DNA from: an uncultured Adlercreutzia sp.
Lineage (GTDB): Bacteria > Actinomycetota > Coriobacteriia > Coriobacteriales > Eggerthellaceae
Direction: 5' to 3'
Length of the DNA stretch: 64,000 nucleotides
Assembly (NCBI GenBank): GCA_910589165.1
Contig: CAJUSP010000013.1
Location: 32,526-96,525, forward strand
The notes under the pieces are model-generated. The model did not search any database. It was not told the DNA's origin and worked only from the letters and a program-made list of their open reading frames with translations. Position numbers and translations under genes: made by a program. Shown here one piece after another: positions 54,381 to 62,969 of the stretch. Numbering within the stretch: the first letter of the stretch is position 1; every line of letters starts with the position of its first letter.

Positions 54381-55301
54381 TTATTCCTGCGGCTCGATGA
54401 GGAGGGCGCGCAGAATGCCGGGGGTGTCGTAGGCGCGCTTGCCGGCGCCCATGCCGATACGCTGCACGGTGAAGCGCTCGGGAAGGGCCGCCTGGGTTCG
54501 CAGGGCCGCCGCCACCGCCGCACCGGTCGGCGTGACCAGCTCGCCTTCAACCTCGGATGGCGCAAGCACGAGCCCGGCCTCCTCGGCGATGAAGACAGTG
54601 GCCGGCGCCGGCACGGGGATGACGCCGTGCTGGCAGCGCACGGTACCGCGGCCGCAGGGCAAGTCCCCCACCACCACGCCGTCGACCCCCAGGCTGTCGG
54701 CCGCCACGGCAATGGCCACGATGTCGGCGATGGAATCCACCGCGCCCACCTCGTGGAAGTGCACCTCTGAAAGCGGCACGCCGTGGGCCCGCGCCTCGGC
54801 CCGGGCCACGTAGCCGAACATGCTGCGGGCAAGCGCCTTGGCCCCCGGCGTCATGTCGGCCCCATCGATGAGCGCCTCGATGTCGGCCGGCCCACGATGG
54901 TGGTGCACGCCGCTATGGTGGCCCGCGCGCCCATGGTCGTGCCCATGGTCGTGGCCGTGGTCGTGCCCATGATCGTGACGATGCCCATGCTCGTGGTTGG
55001 AGCCGTGAACGCGATCGTGGCCGTGGCCATGCTCTTCCGCACAAGCGTCGGCAGCGGCTCCATGCAGGTACGCCATATCATGGTCGTGGTTATCGTGGGC
55101 ATCGTCGAGCACGACGTTGAAGTCGCAGACGTCGAGCCCCGACTTCACAACCCGGGTAACCTCGATGGAGAACCCCTCCACGGGCAGGCTCTCCATCGCG
55201 CGACGCACGGCCGCCTCGTCGGCGCCAAGGTCGAGCAGCGCCGCTGCGGCCATATCTCCGCTGATGCCGGAGGTGCATTCCAGATAGAGCAGCTGGGTCA
55301 T
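54381..55301 (-). CDS. larC: LarC N-terminal half (LarC1) with His-rich insert, no LarC2 domain
   Basis: The 306-residue protein matches the first part of LarC, which inserts nickel into the pyridinium-dithiocarboxylic pincer cofactor of lactate racemase-type enzymes. LYLECTSGISGDMAAAALLDLG, EVHFHEVGAVDSIADIV and PTGAAVAAAL are characteristic. A tract at about 69-137 is packed with His and Asp (HGHDHGHDHGHDH), probably storing nickel. The C-terminal LarC2 domain, which in some species is joined by ribosomal frameshift, is missing in all frames after the stop. larB precedes it by 11 nt. Confidence 0.85.
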   Translation of the reverse strand: MTQLLYLECTSGISGDMAAAALLDLGADEAAVRRAMESLPVEGFSIEVTRVVKSGLDVCDFNVVLDDAHDNHDHDMAYLHGAAADACAEEHGHGHDRVHGSNHEHGHRHDHGHDHGHDHGHDHGRAGHHSGVHHHRGPADIEALIDGADMTPGAKALARSMFGYVARAEARAHGVPLSEVHFHEVGAVDSIADIVAIAVAADSLGVDGVVVGDLPCGRGTVRCQHGVIPVPAPATVFIAEEAGLVLAPSEVEGELVTPTGAAVAAALRTQAALPERFTVQRIGMGAGKRAYDTPGILRALLIEPQE

Positions 55302-55312
55302 GGGGAACCTTT

Positions 55313-56128
55313 CTAGAATTGAGCCGTATCGGCCGTCGGGAAGGCGCCGTGGCCCGAAGCAAGGGCAGCGCGGGCATTCAAGTGGTTGATGGCGCTCGCC
55401 TGGAAGGCGGCGCCGAAGCCGTTGTCGATATTCACCACCGACACCCCGCTCGCGCAGGAGTTCAGCATGGCGAGCAGCGCCGTCACGCCGCCGAAGGAGG
55501 CGCCGTAGCCCACCGAGGTGGGCACCGCGATGACCGGCGCGGAAACAAGGCCGCCCACCACGCTGGCGAGCGCGCCCTCCATGCCGGCTACGGCCACGAC
55601 GACCCGCGCCTCCCGCAGCTCGTCGGCCACGTCGAGCAGGCGGTGGATGCCCGCCACTCCCACATCGTAGAAGCGGCGCACCTCGTTGCCGAGGAACTGG
55701 GCGGTCAGCGCCGCCTCCTCGGCCACGGCCAGGTCGCTCGTGCCGGCAGCGGCCACGGCCACGATGCCGTCGCCATCGGGCACGGGCATGCTGCCGAACA
55801 CCAGCAGCCGCGCCTCGGGGTAGTAGACGGGATGCCCCTCAGGCGATTCCGAACGGGAAGCTTCCGAATAGGGCGCGGGCGCCGGCGCGGCGGAAGTCGT
55901 CCGACCGACCGCGCCCCCTTCGGCCCAGATAGCCTCCACGGCGGCAGCCTTCTCCGCACTAACCCGCGTCGCCAGCACCCGGGGCTGCCCGCCGGCCATG
56001 AGCGCGCGGGCAATAGCGGCCACCTGCTCGGCCGTCTTCCCCTCGCCGTAAATCACCTCGCCGGCCCCCTGCCGCGCCGCGCGCGTCATGTCGGGCCGCG
56101 CGTACGCACCTACTCCACCCTGTTCCAT
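55313..56128 (-). CDS. larB: LarB, nickel-pincer cofactor carboxylase/hydrolase
   Basis: The 271-residue protein has the PurE-like C-terminal domain (about 115-260) with VVAVAGMEGALASVVGGLV, VIAVPTSVGYGASFGGVTALLAML and SCASGVSVVNIDNGFGA. LarB carboxylates nicotinic acid adenine dinucleotide and hydrolyses the phosphoanhydride to start pincer synthesis. The N-terminus with GEGKTAEQVAAIARAL is typical. A loop (about 75-105) is Ala/Pro-rich. larE is not in the window, nor is a racemase client. Confidence 0.9.
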   Translation of the reverse strand: MEQGGVGAYARPDMTRAARQGAGEVIYGEGKTAEQVAAIARALMAGGQPRVLATRVSAEKAAAVEAIWAEGGAVGRTTSAAPAPAPYSEASRSESPEGHPVYYPEARLLVFGSMPVPDGDGIVAVAAAGTSDLAVAEEAALTAQFLGNEVRRFYDVGVAGIHRLLDVADELREARVVVAVAGMEGALASVVGGLVSAPVIAVPTSVGYGASFGGVTALLAMLNSCASGVSVVNIDNGFGAAFQASAINHLNARAALASGHGAFPTADTAQF

Positions 56129-56177
56129 AGCATCAAACCCCTCTTCGGGCGCTTACCTGAAGAAATCTTAGGGTAGT

Positions 56178-56203
56178 ATCATATTACTTTGAGTTAACTC
56201 CAA
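56178..56203 (-). promoter_or_regulatory. larB promoter with MerR-type dyad
   Basis: Minus strand: the dyad TTGGAGTTAACTCAAA (56188-56203) is centred on the palindrome GAGTTAACTC, with -10 TATGAT at 56178-56183. The site lies between merR and larB, and this form of dyad resembles those bound by AdhR/NmlR-type MerR proteins. Control of larBC by the adjacent MerR is inferred. Confidence 0.5.
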
Positions 56204-56268
56204 TGTAGTCGCTGCGCAAAACCTCCGCGTCTTTCGACGACTTTCCGGAAGGTGAGGGGCGTCGGCTC

Positions 56269-56652
56269 TTACTCCCCCGCGCGCAGGCCGCGCTCGGTGG
56301 CGGCCATCACCTCGTCGTAGTGCTCGATCTTGTACTCGAGCCGCGTGAGCGCCCGTTCCAAATCGGCGATGCGCCCGCGGATGGCGTCGCTCTGGCTCAT
56401 GAGCAGCTCCTTGCGCTGGGCCGTCGTTTCGTCGCCGACCTCCAGAAGCTCCATGTACTCGACGAGGGATTCAATGCTCATACCGGCATCGCGCATGCAT
56501 TTGACGAATTCCACGGCATTGCAGCTTGCCTCATCGTAATCGCGGATGCCGCTCGCGTTGCGCGGCACATGGCGCAACAGTCCGATGCGCTCGTAATAGC
56601 GCAGCGTATCAGCGGACACACCGTAGCGCTTGCTTACTTCCGCAATCTTCAT
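56269..56652 (-). CDS. MerR-family transcriptional regulator
   Basis: The start is ATG 56650-56652 (127 aa, AAGGGGACGGA upstream). The N-terminal HTH is MKIAEVSKRYGVSADTLRYYERIGLL, followed by the wing and a coiled coil (about 80-120). There are no conserved metal-binding Cys at the C-terminus, so it belongs to the AdhR/GlnR-like aldehyde or general-stress branch rather than the mercury branch. A 19-bp-spaced promoter precedes it, and a matching dyad lies before larB. Confidence 0.88.
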   Translation of the reverse strand: MKIAEVSKRYGVSADTLRYYERIGLLRHVPRNASGIRDYDEASCNAVEFVKCMRDAGMSIESLVEYMELLEVGDETTAQRKELLMSQSDAIRGRIADLERALTRLEYKIEHYDEVMAATERGLRAGE

Positions 56653-56705
56653 TCCGTCCCCTTCGAACACACGGGTGCAGGTTACCCTCGTGCCAGCCGA
56701 GTGCC

Positions 56706-56736
56706 ATTAGACCATATGGAGTATGCTATAAGTCAA
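56706..56736 (-). promoter_or_regulatory. merR promoter with 19-bp spacer
   Basis: Minus strand: -35 TTGACT (56731-56736), 19-nt spacer, -10 TCTAAT (56706-56711). The over-long spacer with an internal partial dyad (GAC...GTC ends) is the classical MerR-activated promoter geometry, implying autoregulation. Confidence 0.6.
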
Positions 56737-56798
56737 TAGCCCAAAACGCGAACACCATGGAAACGCCTGCGTAGCGTAGCTATTTCGCGCCTCTATTC

Positions 56799-57419
56799 CT
56801 ACGATTCCAAAGCGTTTTTGAGCACGCGCAAGGCATTTCCCCGATGCGAGATGCCGTTCTTCTGCACCTGGCTCACCTCGGCCAGGGTGCGCTCGCCGCC
56901 GAACTCGTCGGGCAGGAACAGCGGGTCGTAGCCGAAGCCCTCGCTGCCCCGCTCCACCTCTCCGATGCGGCCCTCCACGGTGCCGCGCGCCACGGTTTCG
57001 GTACCGTCCTCGTCGATGAACACAAGCGTGCACACGAACCGGGCCGTGCGCTCCTCGGGCGCCGTGCCGGCCAGCTCGCGCAGCAGCTTGGCGTTGTTGG
57101 CCGCATCGTTGCCGTCCTCGCCGGCGTAGCGGGACGAGTACACCCCCGGCGCACCACCCAGGGCATCCACCGCCAGGCCCGAGTCGTCGGCCAGCACCGC
57201 CACCGCGTGTCCCAGCGCCGCCTCGGCCGCCGCGCGGGCCGCCTGCGCCTTGATGCGCGCGTTGCCCTCGAAGCTGTCCGCGTCCTCGACCGGGTCAGAC
57301 ACCACGCCGGCCTCGGCAAGCGTGGCGAAAGTCCAGCCCGGGAAATCGAGGGCCGACTGAATCTCGGACACCTTATGGGCATTGTTCGTGGCGATGACAA
57401 CGGTCTTGCTCGGGCTCAT
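56799..57419 (-). CDS. rdgB: XTP/dITP pyrophosphatase (RdgB/HAM1)
   Basis: The 206-residue housecleaning enzyme hydrolyses deaminated purine nucleotides. VVIATNNAHKVSEIQSAL, LADDSGLAVDALGGAPGVYSSRYAG and GFGYDPLFLPDE are the diagnostic blocks. The start follows the murI stop by 12 nt, and murI-rdgB is a common pair. Confidence 0.95.
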   Translation of the reverse strand: MSPSKTVVIATNNAHKVSEIQSALDFPGWTFATLAEAGVVSDPVEDADSFEGNARIKAQAARAAAEAALGHAVAVLADDSGLAVDALGGAPGVYSSRYAGEDGNDAANNAKLLRELAGTAPEERTARFVCTLVFIDEDGTETVARGTVEGRIGEVERGSEGFGYDPLFLPDEFGGERTLAEVSQVQKNGISHRGNALRVLKNALES

Positions 57420-57431
57420 GGCCTCCTCCTT

Positions 57432-58331
57432 CTATGCAGGCAACTCAACGTGCTCGACAACGTGCATGGGCCGCGCCAGCACGCGCCCCCCGAAGCGGCG
57501 GAACTCCTCCACGTCGGCGCCGGTCGTGAAGAACGCGTGGGTAGGCACCGAGCCGGCCGGCGCGTAGGCCCCGCGGCGCCCCAGGATGTGGTCCACGTCG
57601 CGGGCGGTCTCGTCGGCCGACGACACAAGCGTCACCTTGCGCCCCACCACCCCGCCGATGAGCGCCTTCAGCAGCGGGTAGTGGGTGCAGCCGAGCACGA
57701 GCGTGTCGATGTCGCAGCGGCGCAGCGGCTCCAGATACTGGCGGGCGATATCCTCGAATTCCGGGCGGATGTAGACCTTGGTCGTGTCGGCCATGTAGTC
57801 CTCGATGGGCCCCGACGAGAGCTTCAGCCCCATCTCGGCGATTTCCACGAACCGCGGCGTAGCGGTGGAGAACACGGTGATGCCCGCGTCGATGTGGCGG
57901 ATGGCGTCGGCGTAGGCGTTGGAGTCGACGGTGCCCTTGGTGGCGATGACCCCCACGCGCCGGTTGAGCGTCGTGTGGGCCGCCGCCCGCGCCCCCGGCT
58001 CCACCACACCCACGATGGGCACGGGGAAGGCCTGCTGGGCGTGCACGAGGCCGGCGGCCGTGGCGGTGTTGCAGGCGATGACGATCATCTTCACGTCGCG
58101 GCCCGTGAGCCACGCGCATATCTGCTGCACGAACCCGTCCACCTCGGCCTGGTCGCGCGGGCCGTAGGGGCAGCGGGCCGAATCCCCCACATACAAGATA
58201 GATTCCTCCGGCAGGCGCTTCTGCAGCGCCCGGGCCACGGTAAGGCCCCCGTAGCCGGAGTCGAACACGCCGATGGGCCGCGGGTCGCCGACCGCGCCGG
58301 GGCGCCCCGGGCTATTCGTGGACGATGACAA
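57432..58331 (-). CDS. murI: Glutamate racemase
   Basis: The longer open frame shadows the upstream gene; the best start is TTG 58329-58331 (299 aa), with GAGGTG 7 nt upstream and a 20-nt overlap with the transpeptidase gene. No ATG or GTG lies before the conserved PIGVFDSGYGGLTVARAL. The two catalytic Cys are in VIACNTATAAGL and LVLGCTHYPLL. It supplies D-glutamate for peptidoglycan. Confidence 0.93.
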   Translation of the reverse strand: MSSSTNSPGRPGAVGDPRPIGVFDSGYGGLTVARALQKRLPEESILYVGDSARCPYGPRDQAEVDGFVQQICAWLTGRDVKMIVIACNTATAAGLVHAQQAFPVPIVGVVEPGARAAAHTTLNRRVGVIATKGTVDSNAYADAIRHIDAGITVFSTATPRFVEIAEMGLKLSSGPIEDYMADTTKVYIRPEFEDIARQYLEPLRRCDIDTLVLGCTHYPLLKALIGGVVGRKVTLVSSADETARDVDHILGRRGAYAPAGSVPTHAFFTTGADVEEFRRFGGRVLARPMHVVEHVELPA

Positions 58332-60171
58332 CGTCGCCCACCTCGATGACCTCGTGCAGCTCCTTCGCCTTATCCGGCGGCAGGTTGATGCAGCCGTGGC
58401 TGCCGTTCTCCACGTACCAGTCGCCGCCGAAGGTGGGCTGCCAGCCGGCATCGTGGAAGCCGACGGAGTTGTCCTTGAAGGGCATCCAGTACTCGACTTC
58501 CGTCTCGTAGTCCTTGGTGCCGTCGGGCTTGTAGCCGCGCAGCACCGACTTGCCGTCGTTGGTCTTCACGTAGTAGGTGCCCTGGGGCGTGTCGCGCCCG
58601 TCGGAGGGCTTGCCGCTGACGATGTCGCTCTCCCAGATGACCGCGCCGTCGTCGCCGTACAGGCGCGCGTGCTGCTCGGTGAGGTCCACGTCGATATAGC
58701 GGGTGCCGAAGTCGCGGCCGGCCTCGTCGGGGGCCTGGGCCGCGTTCTGCTTCATGGTGATGGCCATGGTGCCGCCCGAGCCGGAGGTAAGCGCCTCGCG
58801 CACGGCATCGGCCGTCGCCTGACTGTCGGTGATCCAGCCGTAGTCGCCGCCCTTCACCGTAATCTCCTTGCCGTCGGGGCGCGTGTAGGTGCGGGTGGCG
58901 CCGGTGGTGTCCATGACGTTCACCTGCTCCTTCACCTCGGCCACTAAAGGCTCCGGGTCGAAGGAGACGGACAAGTCGTCGCCCAAGGTGATGTGCTCGG
59001 CAATGTCGTCGGCGGAGATGGACATCTTCTCGGCGCCGCCCAAGGTCAGCGTGAGCGCGCCGCCGAGGTACTTGTTCGCCTCGTCGCGCGCCTGGGCCAG
59101 CGACGGGTCGTCGCGGGTCACCGTCGGGCGGGCCAGCACCGCATCGCTCAGCGTCACCTTCGGCGCGAAGTTCACCGTGCCGCGGGTCACCTCGTCGATG
59201 ACCACGTCGGCCAGAAGCGTGTTGCCCTCTTCCTCGGGCACCACCACGTAGGCGTCAGCGTCCCCGTCGTAGGCCACCGTGGCGTTCTTCGGCGCAGTGC
59301 CCTTGGCGTTGGCCTCCTCCACGGCAGCCGTCAGCGTGTCGGCCAGCTTCGAGTTCTCCAGCGTGGAAATGAGGTCGTCGGTATCGTCGTGGCGCTGGAA
59401 CACCTCGTAGGGCCACGCCCAGGGGTTCATCTCCGAGAGCAGGTCGTCGGCAATGGACTGGCTGTCCAGCGACATGCCCATATCGGTGGCGCGCAGGGTC
59501 AGGTTCAGCCCCGGGCCCTCCACCTTGAAGGAGTAGTCGCCCATGATGTCGTCGAACATCTGGTGCACTTCCTCGGGGGTCTTGCCCGAGATGTCCATGC
59601 CGATGATGGTGGTATGGGGAAAGAAGCGCCCCATGAACACGAAGACGCCCACGAAGTACACGAGCGCCAGCACGCCCACGATGGCCGCAAGCGTGATGCC
59701 GAAGATCTTCAGCCCCCGTCCCTTCTTCTTCGGCGGCTCGGCGTTCACCTGGAAGGCCGGCTTGTAGCCAGCAGGGCCCGCGGGCGGCACGGCACCGGCC
59801 GGCGCGGCGGCCCCGTCGAGGGACGGCATGGCCTGGGTATGCTGGGGTGCGGCGAACGCCTGCGTAGGCTGCGGAGCCGCAGGTGCAGCCTCGGAGCGCG
59901 GGGAAGCGGGCGCTGCGGCCTGAGGCCGCTGGGGCGCGACCGGCGGCATAGCCGTCGTCTTCTGAGCGGACATGGAGCCCGTCTTCGCCTTCTTGATCTG
60001 GCGCTCGGCGCCGAGACGTCCCTTGGGCATGACGAAGCCGCGCGTCGGTTGAGAGGCCTGCCCCGGCTTGCCGGCGGGAGCCTGGGGCTCTGCGTGGCGG
60101 GCTGCGCCCTCCGTACGGCCGGCCTCGGGCGCGCCAGCCCCTTTATCTATTCCCTGATCTTTCTTCACCAT
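58312..60171 (-). CDS. L,D-transpeptidase with YkuD domain
   Basis: The 619-residue membrane-anchored protein has a Pro/Ala/Gln-rich cytosolic region (1-150), one helix (about 155-180), two peptidoglycan-binding-4-type repeats (about 185-470) and a C-terminal YkuD domain (about 495-619). The catalytic signature is WYVENGSHGCINLPPDKA with the nucleophile Cys, and a conserved His lies in VGFHDAGW. It makes 3-3 crosslinks. Its start is 79 nt from a prophage end, so its promoter region may have been changed by integration. Confidence 0.92.
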   Translation of the reverse strand: MVKKDQGIDKGAGAPEAGRTEGAARHAEPQAPAGKPGQASQPTRGFVMPKGRLGAERQIKKAKTGSMSAQKTTAMPPVAPQRPQAAAPASPRSEAAPAAPQPTQAFAAPQHTQAMPSLDGAAAPAGAVPPAGPAGYKPAFQVNAEPPKKKGRGLKIFGITLAAIVGVLALVYFVGVFVFMGRFFPHTTIIGMDISGKTPEEVHQMFDDIMGDYSFKVEGPGLNLTLRATDMGMSLDSQSIADDLLSEMNPWAWPYEVFQRHDDTDDLISTLENSKLADTLTAAVEEANAKGTAPKNATVAYDGDADAYVVVPEEEGNTLLADVVIDEVTRGTVNFAPKVTLSDAVLARPTVTRDDPSLAQARDEANKYLGGALTLTLGGAEKMSISADDIAEHITLGDDLSVSFDPEPLVAEVKEQVNVMDTTGATRTYTRPDGKEITVKGGDYGWITDSQATADAVREALTSGSGGTMAITMKQNAAQAPDEAGRDFGTRYIDVDLTEQHARLYGDDGAVIWESDIVSGKPSDGRDTPQGTYYVKTNDGKSVLRGYKPDGTKDYETEVEYWMPFKDNSVGFHDAGWQPTFGGDWYVENGSHGCINLPPDKAKELHEVIEVGDVVIVHE

Positions 60172-60249
60172 GGTGCGCTTCCGTGTTGCTGTTGGCGGTC
60201 AGGTCAGGCGAACCCCCTGCATGACCAGGGAATTCGCCGCTAAATACTC

Positions 60250-60345
60250 TGGTGGAGGCGCGGAGAATCGAACTCCGCGACGCAAGCCTGTGACCTGGGG
60301 TTTCTCTGCCTTATTGGCTAGTCATTGGCTATCGCTGCCGCGGTT
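60250..60345 (-). ncRNA. ssrA: tmRNA (ssrA) 3'-terminal fragment, probable attachment site
   Basis: Minus strand reads TGACTAGCC...GCGGAGTTCGATTCTCCGC followed by GCCTCCACCA-end: a T-arm with GTTCGATTC loop, acceptor strand and encoded CCA, as at a tmRNA 3' end. No acceptor 5' partner, tag sequence or full pseudoknot set is found upstream, where a phage gene begins at 60423. It is thus only the 3' piece. Tyrosine integrases often use the ssrA 3' end. An extended -10 TGGTATACT lies upstream at 60389-60397. Confidence 0.65.
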
Positions 60346-60422
60346 CCTCGAAGCTATCGCGCGCCTCGCGTCGGTTTTTCTCGCGCCCAGTATACCAGCG
60401 GGCGCGGCCCGTCGCGAGAAGT

Positions 60423-61238
60423 TCACAGGGAAAGCCGCCGCTGCATCTCGCGCTCGCGCGGCGACAGCTCCCATTTTCTGGCCGCCGCCCTCTCTGCCGC
60501 CGCCCTCTCTGCCGCCGCCCTCTCTGCCGCCGCCCTCTCTGCCGCGACGCTCTCAGAGAGGAGCAACCCCCCCCCGAAGACGGCTTTGCCATGCTCCCGC
60601 TGATGGTCGAGCGCCGAGATGCGGGCGCACTCCCCCGGCATGACGCGGAAATCGATGCCGTACTTGCTGTAGCGGTTGAGCATCGCCGCGGTGAGCACCG
60701 CATCGGGGTACTCGTAGGACGGCAGGCTGCGGGACTGCTCGCGGCGGACGCGCTCCACGGCGTCCTTGACTGCCCGGTGCAGCCCCGGGGCGGTGCGGGC
60801 CACTGCCGGATCCAGGTTGGTGACGAAGTTCGTCCGCACCTTCGCGCCGTTCTCGTAGGTGATGTCCGCATCGGCGCACACCGCGCACACCCCCTCGGCC
60901 CTCGCGCTGCCCAGCGTGGTCAGGCCTGGGGCGAACAGGAAGAAGTCGATGCCGCGCGCCACGTAGAACCGCACAATCTGCGCGAGGATCGAGAACGGCG
61001 GGTTGTCCACCACCACGCAGCCCCAGGGGTAGCCGAATCGCTCGTAGTCGCCGCCGGGGTAGAAGGGCCGCACGATCTCGCGGCCGCCCAGCCCGTACTC
61101 GCGGGCCGCCCACTCGAGCACCGCGCTGTAGACCGGCTGCGGCGTGTAGCAGTCGTCGGTGGTCCTCTTGGGCTCGAACTTCGCCACGAAGCCCTCGTAG
61201 TCGTTGAAGAGCTCGGCGCTCTGGGAGGTTGCCGCCAT
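60423..61238 (-). CDS. Phage DNA adenine methyltransferase-like protein
   Basis: The 271-residue protein has motif IV-like VVVDNPPFSIL (D78-N-P-P-F82), typical of N6-adenine methyltransferases, and the DDCYTPQPVYSAVLEWA start of phage Dam-like families. A clear SAM-binding FxGxG motif is not evident. Near the C-terminus lie four AERAA-type repeats encoded by identical 15-bp units, then a basic tail. It may protect the phage genome. The start lies 3 nt after the endolysin stop. Confidence 0.6.
   Translation of the reverse strand: MAATSQSAELFNDYEGFVAKFEPKRTTDDCYTPQPVYSAVLEWAAREYGLGGREIVRPFYPGGDYERFGYPWGCVVVDNPPFSILAQIVRFYVARGIDFFLFAPGLTTLGSARAEGVCAVCADADITYENGAKVRTNFVTNLDPAVARTAPGLHRAVKDAVERVRREQSRSLPSYEYPDAVLTAAMLNRYSKYGIDFRVMPGECARISALDHQREHGKAVFGGGLLLSESVAAERAAAERAAAERAAAERAAARKWELSPREREMQRRLSL
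60481..60540. repeat. Four identical 15-bp tandem repeats inside the methyltransferase-like gene
   Basis: The unit GCCGCCGCCCTCTCT (plus strand) repeats four times exactly, encoding AERAA in the C-terminal helix. Being a multiple of three and perfectly conserved, it looks like recent slippage expansion with variable copy number. Confidence 0.95.
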
Positions 61239-61241
61239 CCG

Positions 61242-62093
61242 CTACACCGCCTTCGCGTAGGTGTCGCCGCCGTAGCGGATCGCGAACCACCCGTCCTTGG
61301 TGCGGCCCCAGAAGTCGGCGCCGACGGCCTTGGTCTCCAGCACCTCCACCTTCGCGCCCTTGGCGTAGGCCTTGCCGGTCTTGGCGTTGCCGGTGCCCGC
61401 GCCGGTGCGTACGTTCACGCCGCTCTTGGCTGCGATGAGGTACGTAGCGGGCTTCGCGGCGCCGAACGAGCCGCCGCGCACCCAGGCGTTGACGGCGAGG
61501 CGCACGGCCTCGTAGTCGTAGCCGGCGGCCTCCAGCTTCTGCCGGCGCTCGGGGTCGTTGCCCCACTTGCCGTCGGCCACGTCGACCACGAGCTGCTGGG
61601 TGACCTCCTTGGCGCCCGTCGTGGCGGCCTCGCCGTCGTAGTCCGGGCGGATGCCGCCGCAGATCGTGGAGTACGCGCGGGTGCGCACGGCCACCTTGCC
61701 GCCGGAGGTGTTGCCCTCGATGGTCTCGACGGTCTTGGCCACGGGGTCGTTGCTGACCACGATGCCCACATGGTCGTCCGTGCCGTCGTCCTCCCAGTCG
61801 AACAGAACGATGTCGCCCGCCTTGAGCTGCGAGGCCGTGAGCGTCTGCTTGTGGTGGATGCTGGGGCAGTAGGCGCCGGGGAAGCCCGCGCACTTCACCC
61901 GGGCCCGATCGAGCACCCACGACGCGAACATGGCGCAGTAGGCCACGCCGTTGGCGCCGTAGTCGTAGCCGCCGGGGCCGTCCACCTGCTGCTCGTACCA
62001 GCGCCCGTACTTGGTGCCGCGCTCGGGGTCGCTGTAGCGGTCGTAGCCCACCTCCGCCCGCGCGATGCGCAGGACGTCGCTAGCGGTCGGCAT
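61242..62093 (-). CDS. Phage endolysin, CHAP-like amidase plus SH3 domain
   Basis: The 283-residue protein has an N-terminal CHAP-like domain with catalytic Cys53 (GVAYCAMFASWV) and His in GTDDHVGIVV. A linker with a peptidoglycan-binding-like segment (about 165-210, KWGNDPERRQKLEAAGYDYEAVR) follows, then a bacterial SH3 domain (about 225-283, SGVNVRTGAGT, AKGAKVEVLE). No signal peptide is present, so release needs the holin. It overlaps the holin gene by 14 nt. Confidence 0.85.
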   Translation of the reverse strand: MPTASDVLRIARAEVGYDRYSDPERGTKYGRWYEQQVDGPGGYDYGANGVAYCAMFASWVLDRARVKCAGFPGAYCPSIHHKQTLTASQLKAGDIVLFDWEDDGTDDHVGIVVSNDPVAKTVETIEGNTSGGKVAVRTRAYSTICGGIRPDYDGEAATTGAKEVTQQLVVDVADGKWGNDPERRQKLEAAGYDYEAVRLAVNAWVRGGSFGAAKPATYLIAAKSGVNVRTGAGTGNAKTGKAYAKGAKVEVLETKAVGADFWGRTKDGWFAIRYGGDTYAKAV

Positions 62094-62571
62094 CGTCCGC
62101 CTCCTCCATCTTGGCCATGACGGAGCTGATCGCGTCGCCGCCTACTGTAAATCCTTTTACGCAGGCCTCGGCGGCCTTCTCAGCGTCGATCGTGTAAGAG
62201 GCTGAGGCCTTGGCAAGCTCCTCGGCCCAGTCGACCATCTTCGCGTCGGCCGCAGCGCACTGCTCCTCGTACTCTTGCAACCCGTAGGCGCTTGCGTTCG
62301 GCGCCGGCTCTGTGTACGTCAGCGCGCGGGCGCTGTCGCCGTAGCCCTCGGTGGTGGTGTCCACGGGGATGCCGATAAGCACCAGGATGGCGAACACCGT
62401 GCCCACCAGCTCGAGGAGCAGCTGCATCAGCGGCCCGTCGCTCAGATGGCCCGCCTCGATCTGGCCGAGGAGCTGCCAGATGCCCCACAGCTGGTCGCCC
62501 AGCAGGAACAGGGCAGGGATGAGCGTCAGCCAGAACCAGAGCTGTCGGACGCGCACTTTCCAGTTGATCAT
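62080..62571 (-). CDS. Phage holin, phiLC3-like
   Basis: The start is ATG 62569-62571 (163 aa), AGGAG upstream. The N-terminus MINWKVRVRQLWFWLTLIPA followed by a second helix (LLLELVGTVFAILVLIGIPVD) and a GYGDSARAL block is the phiLC3/LL-H holin pattern. The family is usually about 70-90 aa; here a C-terminal extension of about 70 polar residues is added. Confidence 0.75.
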   Translation of the reverse strand: MINWKVRVRQLWFWLTLIPALFLLGDQLWGIWQLLGQIEAGHLSDGPLMQLLLELVGTVFAILVLIGIPVDTTTEGYGDSARALTYTEPAPNASAYGLQEYEEQCAAADAKMVDWAEELAKASASYTIDAEKAAEACVKGFTVGGDAISSVMAKMEEADDADR

Positions 62572-62582
62572 TTCTTTTTCTC

Positions 62583-62855
62583 CTAACTGCCCGCGCTCGC
62601 GGACTCCTTGAGTTCGTCGATGCGGACCCACTGCGTCTTTACCTGCTGCTCCACGGTGACCATGCGCTCGATGAGCCCGTTGTGCTTCTCGACGTTCTTG
62701 GCCAGCGACTCGATCTTCTCGTCCGTGTGCTCGCGATAGCGGTCCAGGCGCTCCTGGATCACCGCCGTCGACTTGTTGGAGCTGAGCACCACCCCGATCA
62801 CCGAGCAGGCCCCCGTGATGAGCGCCGTGATCACGGACGCGACCAACACTTCCAA
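62583..62855 (-). CDS. Small phage membrane protein with coiled coil
   Basis: The likely start is TTG 62853-62855 (90 aa; AAAGGCGG upstream). One membrane helix (about 5-25) is followed by a coiled coil (about 30-80, LDRYREHTDEKIESLAKNVEKH). The size, topology and place before the holin resemble XhlA-type lysis accessory proteins. Not assigned with certainty. Confidence 0.55.
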   Translation of the reverse strand: MEVLVASVITALITGACSVIGVVLSSNKSTAVIQERLDRYREHTDEKIESLAKNVEKHNGLIERMVTVEQQVKTQWVRIDELKESASAGS

Positions 62856-62896
62856 ACCGTTACCGCCTTTCTCTTTCCGACTGCCTTCCCGGGAGA

Positions 62897-62946
62897 AAAT
62901 CCCAGACGCTGCAGCGCCGTCGCGGGCGTTGTGGAGTCTGGGATTT
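62897..62946. promoter_or_regulatory. 11-bp inverted repeat in the int / lysis intergenic region
   Basis: AAATCCCAGAC and GTCTGGGATTT are perfectly complementary across 28 bp, between the divergent lysis genes and integrase. It may be an operator or part of the attachment/excision region. Confidence 0.5.
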
Positions 62947-62969
62947 CCGATGAGGAAGGAGAGCGAGAA

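Noticed and set aside
60250..60600. A complete tmRNA gene
   Set aside because: Only the T-arm/acceptor 3' region is present. The 5' acceptor strand and the tag reading frame are missing, and the required space is occupied by the phage methyltransferase-like gene.
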